From positions 1 to 52,395 of the forward strand of contig DASRWB010000063.1 in NCBI GenBank assembly GCA_035654775.1: a DNA stretch of 52,395 nucleotides, in the 5' to 3' direction. Position 1 is the stretch's first letter; every line of letters starts with the position of its first letter. The notes under the pieces were generated by a model, which saw only the letters and a list, made by a program, of their open reading frames with translations, was not told the origin of the DNA and made no database searches. Both the position numbers and the translations under genes were made by a program. This DNA is from HKST-UBA85 sp035654775 (GTDB lineage: Bacteria; Bacteroidota; Bacteroidia; Flavobacteriales; Flavobacteriaceae). Below are positions 32,869-42,291 of the stretch, piece by piece.

Positions 32869-35139
32869 TTAGGCATTTTGTGATGCAATAAGATTTAATG
32901 CTGAACCCGCTTTAAACCATTTTATTTGAGATTCATTATACGTATGATTTGCTTTGATAATATCTTTACTGCCGTCCACATGAACAATTTCTATGGTTAA
33001 CGGTTTGTCCGGAGCAAAATTTTCAAGATCTGTGAAGTTAAATGTGTCGTCTTCTTGAATTAAGTCATAATCGTTTTCATTTGCAAAGGTTAATGCCAGC
33101 ATTCCTTGTTTTTTAAGATTTGTTTCATGAATTCTGGCAAACGATTTAACCAGAACAGCTTTCACACCCAAATGTCTGGGTTGCATAGCTGCATGCTCAC
33201 GTGAAGAACCTTCACCGTAATTATGATCACCAACTACTACTGAAGGTATACCTGCAGCTTTATAAGCTCGTTGTGTATCCGGAACTCCAGCATATTCGCC
33301 GGTTAGTTGATTTTTCACAAAATTTGTTTGTTTGTTAAATGCATTTACTGCGCCTATAAGTGTATTGTTGGCAATATTGTCCAAATGACCTCGATAACGC
33401 AGCCAAGGTCCGGCCATAGAAATGTGGTCCGTAGTACATTTACCAAAAGCTTTAATCAACAATTTCGCACCAGAAATATTCTTTCCATCCCAAGGTGCAA
33501 ATGGCTCGAGTAGCTGCAAACGTTCGGAATCAGTGGCTACCTTTACTTCTATTCCGCTACCGTCTTTGGCCGGTGCAATAAAACCGGCATCTTCTACAGC
33601 AAAACCTTCCGGAGGCAATTCATAACCTCTAGGTTCTTCCAATTTTACTTGCTCACCATCTTCATTAATCAATGTATCTGTCAAGGGATTAAAATCTAAT
33701 CTTCCGGCAATAGCAATAGCTGTAACCAGTTCGGGAGAACCTACAAAGGCAAGCGTGTTTGGGTTTCCATCTGCCCGTTTGGCAAAGTTTCTATTAAATG
33801 AATGAACTATGGTATTTTTATCCTGATCTTCTGCATTACCACCATATCTATCCCACATACCTATACATGGTCCACATGCATTGGCAAACACTGTAGCTCC
33901 AATTTTATTAAACGTGTCTATAAATCCATCGCGTTCAATAGTATACCTTACTTGTTCTGAGCCGGGCGTAATGGTAAAATTGGCTTTGGTTTTTAGTTTC
34001 TTATCTGATACTTGTTTAGCCAGCGATGCCGCTCTTGATATATCTTCATATGAAGAGTTTGTACAAGAACCTATCAATCCATATTCTACTTTGATTGGCC
34101 AGTTGTTTTCCTTAGCAGCTTTGGCCATTTTTGAAATGGGTGTAGCTAAATCCGGAGTAAACGGTCCATTCAAATGTGGCTCCAACTCAGAAAGGTTGAT
34201 TTCAATCACTTGATCAAAATATTTTTCCGGATTGGCATATACTTCAGAATCTGCCGTTAAGTATGACTTTATCTCGTTTGCAGCATCGGCTACATCAGCT
34301 CTTTCGGTAGAACGCAAGTATCTGTCCATAGACTCATCATACCCAAAGGTTGATGTAGTTGCTCCTACTTCTGCTCCCATATTACAGATAGTGCCTTTAC
34401 CGGTACACGACATGGATGTAGCACCTTCACCAAAATATTCAATAATTGCTCCTGTTCCGCCTTTTACCGTAAGGATACCTGCTACTTTAAGGATAACGTC
34501 TTTAGGTGCGGTCCAACCTGAAAGTTTGCCGGTAAGTTTTACCCCTATAAGTTTTGGGAATTTAAGTTCCCACGGCATACCTGCCATAACATCTACAGCA
34601 TCCGCTCCACCAACGCCTATGGCTACCATACCTAAACCACCAGCATTTACCGTGTGTGAATCTGTTCCAATCATCATTCCGCCGGGAAACGCATAATTTT
34701 CAAGTACTACCTGATGAATAATCCCAGCACCGGGTTTCCAAAAACCAATTCCATATTTATTTGATACTGATTCTAAAAAGTCGAAAACCTCATTACTGGT
34801 TTCGTTTGCTCTTCTTAAATCGGCAGCTGCTCCAACTTTAGCTTGAATCAAGTGGTCACAATGTACTGTAGTTGGCACTGCTACTTTAGGCTTTCCTGCA
34901 TGCATAAACTGAAGTAAAGCCATTTGAGCAGTTGCATCTTGACATGCTACTCTGTCGGGAGCAAAATCTACATAATCTTTTCCTCTGGTAAAGGCCTTGT
35001 TTGGCGTGCCATCCCAAAGATGGGAATACAATATTTTTTCAGAAAGGGTAAGAGGTTTACCTACTATTTTTCTTGCTGCATCAACACGTGTTGCCATGGA
35101 GGCATACACTTTTTTAATCATATCTATATCAAAAGCCAT
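32869..35139 (-). CDS. acn: Aconitate hydratase (mitochondrial-type)
   Basis: This 756-residue protein is of the length of mitochondrial-type aconitases. The iron-sulfur cluster cysteines are in GSCTNSSYEDI and CGPCIGMW, and the swivel-domain signature is GEGSSREHAAMQPRHLG. It interconverts citrate and isocitrate in the tricarboxylic acid cycle. It is transcribed from its own start region 35140-35380, and shares a terminator with the crt operon. Confidence 0.96.
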   Translation of the reverse strand: MAFDIDMIKKVYASMATRVDAARKIVGKPLTLSEKILYSHLWDGTPNKAFTRGKDYVDFAPDRVACQDATAQMALLQFMHAGKPKVAVPTTVHCDHLIQAKVGAAADLRRANETSNEVFDFLESVSNKYGIGFWKPGAGIIHQVVLENYAFPGGMMIGTDSHTVNAGGLGMVAIGVGGADAVDVMAGMPWELKFPKLIGVKLTGKLSGWTAPKDVILKVAGILTVKGGTGAIIEYFGEGATSMSCTGKGTICNMGAEVGATTSTFGYDESMDRYLRSTERADVADAANEIKSYLTADSEVYANPEKYFDQVIEINLSELEPHLNGPFTPDLATPISKMAKAAKENNWPIKVEYGLIGSCTNSSYEDISRAASLAKQVSDKKLKTKANFTITPGSEQVRYTIERDGFIDTFNKIGATVFANACGPCIGMWDRYGGNAEDQDKNTIVHSFNRNFAKRADGNPNTLAFVGSPELVTAIAIAGRLDFNPLTDTLINEDGEQVKLEEPRGYELPPEGFAVEDAGFIAPAKDGSGIEVKVATDSERLQLLEPFAPWDGKNISGAKLLIKAFGKCTTDHISMAGPWLRYRGHLDNIANNTLIGAVNAFNKQTNFVKNQLTGEYAGVPDTQRAYKAAGIPSVVVGDHNYGEGSSREHAAMQPRHLGVKAVLVKSFARIHETNLKKQGMLALTFANENDYDLIQEDDTFNFTDLENFAPDKPLTIEIVHVDGSKDIIKANHTYNESQIKWFKAGSALNLIASQNA

Positions 35140-35380
35140 ATGGAAATTAAATTTTGGTGATTTGTTTTGTTTGATTTCTTTGCAAAATTACAAATTTTAA
35201 GCAAGATTTAAAAATATGTAATGAATTATGATATTTATTGTATTTTTTTCAATAAAAACGTATAAATTAAATAAAATATTGCGTTTTTAATAATTTTGAT
35301 ACGTGTATTGTATGAAATTGTCAATAGTCACAAAAGTACTCTTACTTCCATGAAAAAATCAAAATCTTATATGACTGGAG
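35140..35380 (-). promoter_or_regulatory. Upstream region of aconitase gene
   Basis: This 241-base, very AT-rich gap holds no convincing gene. The minus strand carries TAATTTTG at 35183-35190 (TAnnTTTG), 44 bases before the aconitase start. No good -33 element is seen. I see no terminator for the MoxR gene that ends at 35381. Confidence 0.35.
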
Positions 35381-36334
35381 TTAATACAGGTCTTTAATGA
35401 GTTGTTCTTCTGTGATTCCTTCGGCTTCGGCTTTGTAATTTTTTATTATTCGATGTCTTAACACACCGTTGGCAATGGCTTGTACATTTTCTATGTCGGG
35501 AGAAAATTTCCCATGAATTGCTGCATGGGTTTTAGCCGCTAATATTAAATTTTGAGATGCACGTGGTCCTGCGCCCCAATCTACATATTCATTAATCAGC
35601 TTGGTAGCTGCTTTTGTATTGGGTCTGGACTTGGAAACCATAGTTACTGCGTATTCCATTACATTATCGGCTACGGGAATTCGCCGTATTACATTTTGAA
35701 AGTCTATTATTTCTTGGGCTGTAAATAAAGGAGATACTTGTGCCTGAATATCTGTAGTAGTTGTTTTAACCACCTGAACTTCTTCTTCAAATGTAGGATA
35801 ATCCAAGTTTATGGCAAACATAAAGCGATCGAGTTGAGCTTCCGGCAAAGGGTAAGTTCCTTCTTGTTCTATTGGGTTTTGTGTTGCTAATACAAAATAG
35901 GGTAAATTTAATTTGTAGTGATGTCCGGCTACCGTAACGGCTCGTTCTTGCATGGCCTCCAGAAGTGCGGCTTGTGTTTTGGGCGGCGTACGATTTATCT
36001 CGTCTGCGAGAATAATATTGGCAAAAACGGGACCTTTTATAAATCTAAACTGACGGTTTTCATCTAGTATTTCACTCCCTAAAATGTCGCTCGGCATAAG
36101 ATCCGGAGTAAACTGAATACGTTTAAAATCGAGTCCTAAAGCTTGAGCTATGGTATTTACCATTAAGGTTTTTGCTAAACCGGGAACACCAATCAATAAG
36201 GCGTGTCCACCTGAAAAAATAGAGATTAATATTTGGTTGACAACAGCTTCCTGCCCGATAATTACTTTTGAAACTTCTTTTTTTAGAGTATTATATTTTG
36301 AAACAAATTGTTCAATTTTTGCTACGTCTGACAT
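35381..36334 (-). CDS. MoxR-family AAA ATPase
   Basis: This 317-residue AAA+ protein has Walker A GVPGLAKTLM, the segment QFTPDLMPSDILG, Walker B ILADEINRTPPKTQAALLEAMQE, and sensor ATQNPIEQEGTYPLPEAQLDRF. MoxR ATPases usually act as chaperones with von Willebrand A or DUF58 partners, but none is beside it here. The gene is the last of a minus-strand operon, 3 bases after the SurA-like gene. Confidence 0.93.
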   Translation of the reverse strand: MSDVAKIEQFVSKYNTLKKEVSKVIIGQEAVVNQILISIFSGGHALLIGVPGLAKTLMVNTIAQALGLDFKRIQFTPDLMPSDILGSEILDENRQFRFIKGPVFANIILADEINRTPPKTQAALLEAMQERAVTVAGHHYKLNLPYFVLATQNPIEQEGTYPLPEAQLDRFMFAINLDYPTFEEEVQVVKTTTTDIQAQVSPLFTAQEIIDFQNVIRRIPVADNVMEYAVTMVSKSRPNTKAATKLINEYVDWGAGPRASQNLILAAKTHAAIHGKFSPDIENVQAIANGVLRHRIIKNYKAEAEGITEEQLIKDLY

Positions 36335-36337
36335 ATG

Positions 36338-37780
36338 TTATTGTTTTAACCAGTTTCCTGAAAAATCACAGTTTTTGTAATCTTCACTTATTTTTATGTA
36401 GGTTTCCATGATTTTTTCGTTTTGCCACTTTTCTATAGTTTCAAATTGTTTCTCGTTTAAGGCTAGTTCTTTGATTTTTAAATAGTCTCTGGAGTAATCG
36501 GCTTCGTGTTCGTCTATTCGGTCACTTACGGTAACTATTTTAAATGTCACTTTTCCGGTTCGGTCTTGGTCGGTGAGTACAAGGCTAATTTCGTTGTCTT
36601 TTAAATCTTGTATTTGTCCGTACAATTCGGGATCCATTCTAGTGAGTTCAAAATTATAGTCTTGAGTTGCCGGATTAATGAGTTTTCCACCATTGTGTTT
36701 AGTTTCTTTTTCGTCACTAAACTCTTTAGCCGCTTCTTCAAAGGTTATGTCTCCGTCTACTATCCGCTGTCTGACTATCTGTAATTCTTCTTTTGCTTTG
36801 AGCACGGCTTCGTTAGTGGGTTTGGGAATGATTAAAATATGTCGTACATCGTACTCTTGACCTCTAATTTTTTCCAGGTAAATAATATGGAAGCCGAATT
36901 CGGTTTCAAAAGGTTCAGATATTTCTCCTTCTTCCAGGCTGAAGGCTACTTCTCTAAACTCTTTAACCATGCGTGGTTGTTTTCGGTTTAAGGTGTACAT
37001 ACCACCTTTGGGGATAGATGCCTTATCATCTGAATACAAAATTACTTTTGAAGTGAAGCTCACTCCAAGTTCTTCTATTTCTGATTTAATTGTTCTTAAC
37101 CGGTCTATTACTTTTTGTTTTTCTTCGTCAGAAATTTTGGGCTCCATTACAATTTGGGCCACCTTAAGTTCTGTACCAAAAATAGGTCGTTCTTCTTTGG
37201 GAATTTTGTTGTAAAATTGTCTTACTTCTTCTGGAGTTACTTCTATATCTTCAACGATCTTGCGTTGCATTTCAGAGGCAAGTTTGTTGTTTTTGTTAAT
37301 TTCAAACATTTCATCTCTTAAGGCTTTTTCGGTGTCTTTTTTATAGAATTTCAGCAACTCTTCCATAGAGCCTGCTTGCTGCACAAAGGCGTCCATTTGC
37401 TGGTCTACATAGGAGCGTATTTCAGCATCAGAAACTACAATACTGTCTTGAATGGCATGATGTGCATAGAGTTTGTCTTCTAGGAGTTTACCAAAAAGCT
37501 GGCATCTGGTAATTTCTCGAGTGTTTACCCCTTGTGCTTCCAGCTGTAAAAATGCTTTGTCTATATCAGAATCCAACACAATAAAATCTCCTACTACGGC
37601 AGAAACACCATCTATTTTTCGTTCTGTAAAGGGTTGTATGCTGTCTATTTTTTGGGTTTCGGGTACTTGATCCGGTATGATTTCTTGGGCATAAAACGGA
37701 TAGGCCATGCAAAGTAAAATAAACATGGTGTTGTACTTTATGCTAATTATAGATTTCAAATTGTTTATTTTTAATTGCAT
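36338..37780 (-). CDS. SurA-like parvulin-type periplasmic peptidyl-prolyl isomerase
   Basis: This 480-residue protein has an N-terminal signal segment (hydrophobic part MFILLCMAYPFYAQ at about 19-32), a SurA N-terminal chaperone region at about 50-165, and two parvulin domains. The first (about 175-300) contains VAQIVMEPK and FGFHIIYLEK. The second (about 305-410) contains VRHILIIPK and FSDEKETKHNGG. A start at 37726 would drop 18 residues and avoid a 38-base overlap with the previous gene, but would leave a signal peptide without basic residues, so I keep the longer form. It would assist outer-membrane protein folding. This is the third of three related genes. Confidence 0.85.
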   Translation of the reverse strand: MQLKINNLKSIISIKYNTMFILLCMAYPFYAQEIIPDQVPETQKIDSIQPFTERKIDGVSAVVGDFIVLDSDIDKAFLQLEAQGVNTREITRCQLFGKLLEDKLYAHHAIQDSIVVSDAEIRSYVDQQMDAFVQQAGSMEELLKFYKKDTEKALRDEMFEINKNNKLASEMQRKIVEDIEVTPEEVRQFYNKIPKEERPIFGTELKVAQIVMEPKISDEEKQKVIDRLRTIKSEIEELGVSFTSKVILYSDDKASIPKGGMYTLNRKQPRMVKEFREVAFSLEEGEISEPFETEFGFHIIYLEKIRGQEYDVRHILIIPKPTNEAVLKAKEELQIVRQRIVDGDITFEEAAKEFSDEKETKHNGGKLINPATQDYNFELTRMDPELYGQIQDLKDNEISLVLTDQDRTGKVTFKIVTVSDRIDEHEADYSRDYLKIKELALNEKQFETIEKWQNEKIMETYIKISEDYKNCDFSGNWLKQ

Positions 37781-38597
37781 CTTTTGTTATATCAGTTTTT
37801 AGTTCTTTGATGTACTCTAGTTTTCTTTTGTTTATTACTATTTGGTCTATCGTTGGTTTTACATATTCTAAGGGTGCGGTTTCATTACGCAGAAGCACAT
37901 CGTTTATGTGCATCAAATATACCCCTATTGAGTCTTTGAGTTGTATAAAATTAGATTTTTTTAACAATTCGTCTTTGTTAGTGGCATTTGCTACAGGTAT
38001 TTTTTCTAATGCCTGACTTACTTTTACCCAAATGGAATCGTTTAAAGAATAGGATTTAAACTGGATGGCTATGGAATCCAGTTCTTTTTTATCTTCCGGA
38101 TTAAATCGAACAAATTTCTTTTTGATATTTTCAAAATCCAAATGGTTTTTATCTATGTTTATGTATCTGAATTTTATGAGTTCTTCGTTTAATTTAAAAA
38201 TTTCTTTGTTTTCTTGGTAATAATTTTGGGCTTGCGCTATGGATACAGTACTGTCAATACTTCTGCTTACCAAGGCTTCTAAATAGGCTTTTGTAAAAAG
38301 GTCGTTTTTATACTGGCTTACCAGTTTATTAAATTCGCTTTGTTTACTTTCAGGAAGGTTTCGCAATGCACCTTCCATTAAAAGTTGTTGGGTAGCCCAG
38401 CTTGTAATAAAATTGTTTACCAGAATGGTGCTGTCTGTAGCCGGCATTCCTTGCGTAGTTAGATTGGCTATATCTTCTTGGTAAAGGTAATTTTCGTTTA
38501 CGCGTGCCACGGGTATTCTTGTGTCTTTTTGCTTCAAAAAATCACATGAAATCAATACCGCTATTGTAGCTATACCAATTACACTTTTTTTTATCAC
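37743..38597 (-). CDS. Lipoprotein related to SurA/PrsA foldases, without a clear catalytic domain
   Basis: This 284-residue protein has a lipobox ending in LISC at about 16-19. The N-terminal region (ARVNENYLYQEDIANL, then YYQENKEIFKLNEELIKFRYI) matches the SurA_N-like helical fold and the entry to a parvulin domain. The HIL and FGxH signatures are missing, so catalysis is unlikely. It starts with the ATGA overlap at 38594-38597 from the upstream two-domain isomerase and runs into the next SurA-like gene. It is probably a non-catalytic chaperone partner. Confidence 0.75.
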   Translation of the reverse strand: MIKKSVIGIATIAVLISCDFLKQKDTRIPVARVNENYLYQEDIANLTTQGMPATDSTILVNNFITSWATQQLLMEGALRNLPESKQSEFNKLVSQYKNDLFTKAYLEALVSRSIDSTVSIAQAQNYYQENKEIFKLNEELIKFRYINIDKNHLDFENIKKKFVRFNPEDKKELDSIAIQFKSYSLNDSIWVKVSQALEKIPVANATNKDELLKKSNFIQLKDSIGVYLMHINDVLLRNETAPLEYVKPTIDQIVINKRKLEYIKELKTDITKDAIKNKQFEIYN

Positions 38598-40546
38598 TGT
38601 TCTTTTTTCAATTGTGTTTTTACTTGGTTTAAAACGTCTTTATTTACCGAAATCTTGTATTTTTCTCTTAGACTTTTTAACCATTTTTCTTCTTTGTACG
38701 TTTGATAGTCGCTTATAACGACGCCTTTTGCTTCTTCAAAAGACATTGTTGTTTTGGGCAGAATTTCTTTTCCTACAACAATGCTGTACGATTTATTGTG
38801 TTTTAAAATTTTTGATTGTCCCAACTTAAACTGGTAATTTTTAGGCAACGCCAGATTGTTAGCCTCCATAATTCCTGTGGTAAAAATTACGTGAACTTTA
38901 CCATTTGTATTGAGCGTTTCTTTTATTTCATCTACAGGTTTCCCGTTTTTAAGCATCTCTTCCACTTGTTTCATACTGTTTTTTTCTTTGCATGTGGCTA
39001 TGGTTGCATCGATGCGCTCGTTCCAAAAGTAGTTGGCTTTGTGGCTTTCATAGAATGCTTTAATTTGAGTTGTATCCGTTCTGGCTGCATTCCATATTTG
39101 TTGCTCCATAAGGTCAAATAAAAGTAAGCCATCTCTGTATTCGTTAACTATTTGAGCAAATTCTTCGTTGTCGTTTTCCAGATTTTGTTCTTGGTATGCC
39201 AGTAGTTTGGCGTTCAAAAACTGCGTATACAGTTCGTTCACCAATACTTTATAATCTTTTTTAGGTGTTGGTTTTCGCTGACTTCGGAGTATAAAATTTC
39301 CAAACTCTTCATATAAAACGGGTTTACCTTCTATGCTAAAGAGCTGTTGACTTCCGTTAAAATCTTCAGGCAATTCCCATTTTCTCTGAAAGTAATCATC
39401 CGTCAGGATAGATTCAAAATAACTCAGTTTCTCCGGAATGGCTTTTATTTCGTATTTTTTTTTAAGATTATCTACTCTTGAATCGCTTATCTGCTTAGCT
39501 CTGGCATCACGCTTTACTTTTACTTCTAACTCAGGCTTTAATTCCTGATAGGTTCCTACCGGTATTTTTTCGAGGAGTTTTACTATATGCCACCCAAAAT
39601 GGGTTTTGAAAGGTGCTGTAATTTCTCCGGGTTGATTTAATTCAAAAGCTTGGTTTTCAAACTCTTCAGAGGTTAATTGTCCGCCGCTAAAGGGTTCTAA
39701 TATACCACCTTTTGCCGATGAGCTTGTGTCGTCTGAAAACTGTTGGGCCAAGGCTTCAAAACTCTCGCCTTGCTTTAGTTTTTGATAAATGTCTTTTATT
39801 CGGGTTTCTGCAGGTTCTTTCTTTTCTCCTTCTTTGTTTAACGCCACCATAATGTGTGCTACTTTTACTGAACCTCGTGAATCTCGTTTATCATTAACCT
39901 TCAGGATATGGTATCCAAAACGCGTTCTGAAAGGTTGAGAGATTTCACCAACGGCTGTGTTATAGGCTACACTTTCAAAATCATATACCATTTTGAATGC
40001 GGTAAAAAATCCTAAATCTTCTCCAAATAAAGTGCTGCCGTTATGGACTTCTTTTTTTACTTTATCAAAACCTTCGTTTAGTGCTCTGTTTCTGAGGTTA
40101 ACAATTTCGTTATATGCAAAAAGCGTGTCTTGCGGGCTTGCGTTTTCTGACAATAAAACCAAAATATGACTTGCATTAACTTCAGTTTTGGTGCGCTCAT
40201 AAGCTTCCATTACCAACTCTTCCGTCACTTCCGTATCTGTTAAAAAGTTTCTGGCCAGTTGGTTTCGGTAGTTGTTTAACTCTTGCTTGTATGAGGGTTT
40301 ATCATCATAACCCAACCGATAGGCTTCTTTTAATTTCAATTTGTAGTTAATAAACAGCTCTAAATAAGCATCTACATCTTTTTGTGATTCATCTTTTACC
40401 AAATCTAAATTTTTCTTGTACACTCTTATGAATTCGGAAACGTATACCGGTGTGCTGTCTACTGAAAATAATTCTTGGTTTTCTAATTGCGCAAAACTAC
40501 TGTAGGATAAAACTGTACAAATAAGGAAAAGAAAATATTTAACCAT
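38594..40546 (-). CDS. Two-domain parvulin-type peptidyl-prolyl isomerase
   Basis: This 650-residue protein has a signal peptide (MVKYFLFLICTVLSYSSFAQ). A SurA-like N-terminal region is followed by two parvulin domains at about 115-225 (ASHILVLLSENASPQDT, then FRTRFGYHILKVND) and 230-335 (VAHIMVALNKEGEKKE, FKTHFGWHIVKLLEK). A long C-terminal helical region of about 300 residues follows. It is the first gene of a foldase operon (two isomerases, one lipoprotein, then MoxR) and would act in the periplasm on secreted and outer-membrane proteins. A -7-like element (TATTTTTG on the minus strand) lies at 40567-40574. Confidence 0.9.
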   Translation of the reverse strand: MVKYFLFLICTVLSYSSFAQLENQELFSVDSTPVYVSEFIRVYKKNLDLVKDESQKDVDAYLELFINYKLKLKEAYRLGYDDKPSYKQELNNYRNQLARNFLTDTEVTEELVMEAYERTKTEVNASHILVLLSENASPQDTLFAYNEIVNLRNRALNEGFDKVKKEVHNGSTLFGEDLGFFTAFKMVYDFESVAYNTAVGEISQPFRTRFGYHILKVNDKRDSRGSVKVAHIMVALNKEGEKKEPAETRIKDIYQKLKQGESFEALAQQFSDDTSSSAKGGILEPFSGGQLTSEEFENQAFELNQPGEITAPFKTHFGWHIVKLLEKIPVGTYQELKPELEVKVKRDARAKQISDSRVDNLKKKYEIKAIPEKLSYFESILTDDYFQRKWELPEDFNGSQQLFSIEGKPVLYEEFGNFILRSQRKPTPKKDYKVLVNELYTQFLNAKLLAYQEQNLENDNEEFAQIVNEYRDGLLLFDLMEQQIWNAARTDTTQIKAFYESHKANYFWNERIDATIATCKEKNSMKQVEEMLKNGKPVDEIKETLNTNGKVHVIFTTGIMEANNLALPKNYQFKLGQSKILKHNKSYSIVVGKEILPKTTMSFEEAKGVVISDYQTYKEEKWLKSLREKYKISVNKDVLNQVKTQLKKEQ

Positions 40547-40566
40547 GGCTTTAAATTGAATTCCAG

Positions 40567-40574
40567 CAAAAATA
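40567..40574 (-). promoter_or_regulatory. -7-like element for the foldase operon
   Basis: The minus strand reads TATTTTTG (TAnnTTTG), 20 bases before the first isomerase gene. Confidence 0.35.
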
Positions 40575-40690
40575 ACATAATTAGGTTATTTAACAATGCT
40601 GAATTTGCTAACGTTTTCTAAAAAAGTATTCGGAAAAACGGTTTCTTTTCAAATTGGTGAAAGCTTATCATTTTGATGCTATTTTATTAT

Positions 40691-40698
40691 TATTTTTG
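40691..40698 (+). promoter_or_regulatory. -7-like element for the SRPBCC gene
   Basis: TATTTTTG matches TAnnTTTG, 31 bases before the ATG. A TTTG at 40672-40675 gives only a 15-base spacer. Confidence 0.3.
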
Positions 40699-40729
40699 TT
40701 AATTTTAGCTTATTAAAGAATTCACTCCT

Positions 40730-41182
40730 ATGAAATACACCATAGAAATGGTTATAGAGTTACCTGTAGCCGAAGTTATTGCCAAGTTTGATAGTGTTGA
40801 AAACATGAAACACTGGCAACGCGGACTACAAACCGTTGAGCATATTTCAGGTACTCCCGGAGAAGTTGGTGCTAAAATGAAAATGGTTTATCAAATGGGT
40901 AAACGTAAAATGGAGCTCATAGAAACCATTACGCACAAAAACTTACCTTTTGAGTTTCACAGCACTTACGACACAAAAGGCATGCACAACGTCCAAGAGA
41001 ATTATTTTTCTGAAACTCCTGAAGGTTTTACTCTGTGGACCTCGAAAAGTGAATTTTTACCTACAACCTTTACTTTCAGATTAATGACACTGCTTATGCC
41101 TAGCGCATTTAAAAAACAATCTAAGCTGTATTTAACTGATTTTAAAAATTTTGCCGAAAAAGGCATTTCAGTAAATGCTTAA
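40730..41182 (+). CDS. SRPBCC-family protein
   Basis: This 150-residue protein has the START/Bet v 1-like pattern of a cyclase/dehydrase or polyketide-cyclase-type fold: VEIxL-like opening (MVIELPVAEVIAKFDSVENM), HWQRGLQTVEHISG, and repeated strands (MELIETITHKN, FTLWTSKSEF). These proteins bind hydrophobic small molecules. No specific ligand can be inferred. Its stop lies 2 bases from the convergent LytTR regulator stop. Confidence 0.8.
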   Translation: MKYTIEMVIELPVAEVIAKFDSVENMKHWQRGLQTVEHISGTPGEVGAKMKMVYQMGKRKMELIETITHKNLPFEFHSTYDTKGMHNVQENYFSETPEGFTLWTSKSEFLPTTFTFRLMTLLMPSAFKKQSKLYLTDFKNFAEKGISVNA

Positions 41183-41184
41183 AA

Positions 41185-41940
41185 CTATTCCAGCCATTCT
41201 CTGAATTCTTTGACGCGCTCACGAGCTACTATTATTTCGGCTTCATTGAATTTTTGAAGTTTAATTTGTAGCCTGGAATTGGTATAGGATACTATGTTTT
41301 TTATTGCATTTATATTGATGAAAAACTTTCGGTTAACCCTAAAAAAAGTGCCCGGATGTAGCTCGTTTTCCAGTTGTTCTAATGTAGTATCCAACAGGTA
41401 GTTTCTACCTTCAATGGTAGCTGCATACGTGCCTTTATTTTCACTGTAAAAACATTCAATTTCATCTACAGGAATCAATTTTATGTGTTGACCAACTTTA
41501 ACAGAGAAACGTTTTTTGTATTCGCGCTCTAAAGGATTAACCAGTAATTTTTTAATTTCGTTGAAGTCAAGTGTTACGGCTTGGAATTGTGGTACTTGTC
41601 GTTTATACTTTTCAACGGCTTTATGGAGTTCCTGTTTGTCAATGGGTTTTAGAAGGTAATCTATACTATTGAGTTTAAAGGCTTGCAGTGCATATTCATC
41701 ATAAGCCGTGGTGAAAATTACCGCCGATACTATATCAATAGCTTCAAAAATTTCAAATGAAAGGCCATCGCTTAATTGAATGTCCAGGAAAATCAAATCG
41801 GGATGTGGATTGTTTTGAAACCAAAGTATGGCTTCTTCAACCGAGTGAAGCATTGTATTTACTTCTACTCCCAAATCTTGAATCATACGCTGTAAGCGTC
41901 TGGCTGATGGTTTTTCGTCTTCAATAATAATGACCTTCAT
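41185..41940 (-). CDS. LytTR-family response regulator
   Basis: This 251-residue protein has a receiver domain at about 1-120 with phosphoacceptor D53 (LIFLDIQLSDGL), acidic pair ED near the start, and Thr/Lys of FTTAYDEYALQAF and YLLKPI. A LytTR DNA-binding domain covers about 145-250 (IECFYSENKGTYAATIEG, FFRVNRKFFININAI). It is the last gene of an operon with the sensor kinase and 2TM proteins and would be phosphorylated by that kinase. Target genes are unknown. Confidence 0.95.
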   Translation of the reverse strand: MKVIIIEDEKPSARRLQRMIQDLGVEVNTMLHSVEEAILWFQNNPHPDLIFLDIQLSDGLSFEIFEAIDIVSAVIFTTAYDEYALQAFKLNSIDYLLKPIDKQELHKAVEKYKRQVPQFQAVTLDFNEIKKLLVNPLEREYKKRFSVKVGQHIKLIPVDEIECFYSENKGTYAATIEGRNYLLDTTLEQLENELHPGTFFRVNRKFFININAIKNIVSYTNSRLQIKLQKFNEAEIIVARERVKEFREWLE

Positions 41941-41977
41941 ATTGAATAGGTTTTATACAGGGATAAATTTAATTGTA

Positions 41978-42289
41978 TTACTGCCATGTGGATTGTTCGC
42001 GGTCCATGTATTCTTTTATTTTTCGCTGTTCCCATTTTTTACCAAAAATAATATTGGGCATGTAAATAGGTAAACCGTGTGCAACTAAACCGATACCCCA
42101 AAAAAACAGGGTCATAAAGTGTTCCCACTTGAAGAAAGGTTCGTTGGCGTCCAAACCTCTGTAATGAAGCACCAAAATAATGGTATTTATAACTAGGTAT
42201 ACCACCAAATGCGTGTAAAATCCTTTAAGCTGTTTAACACGTTTAAGCGCATAATCGTATTGTTCCTGTTGGTGAAAATTTGTTTCCAT
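41978..42289 (-). CDS. 2TM-domain protein
   Basis: This 103-residue protein has two hydrophobic helices (about 25-45 and 62-82) flanked by charged helices. The start METNFHQQEQYDYALKRV and end KWEQRKIKEYMDREQ fit the 2TM family. It is closely similar to the C-terminal 90 residues of the kinase just upstream, including LKGFY, EERKIKEIM-like and GKxWE segments. The role is unknown; these proteins are suspected to act with LytS-type sensors. It lies 2 bases after the kinase gene. Confidence 0.9.
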   Translation of the reverse strand: METNFHQQEQYDYALKRVKQLKGFYTHLVVYLVINTIILVLHYRGLDANEPFFKWEHFMTLFFWGIGLVAHGLPIYMPNIIFGKKWEQRKIKEYMDREQSTWQ

Positions 42290-42291
42290 GA

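Noticed and set aside
34232..34696. 154-residue plus-strand frame opposite aconitase
   Set aside because: It is antisense to a well-conserved enzyme and shows no family features.
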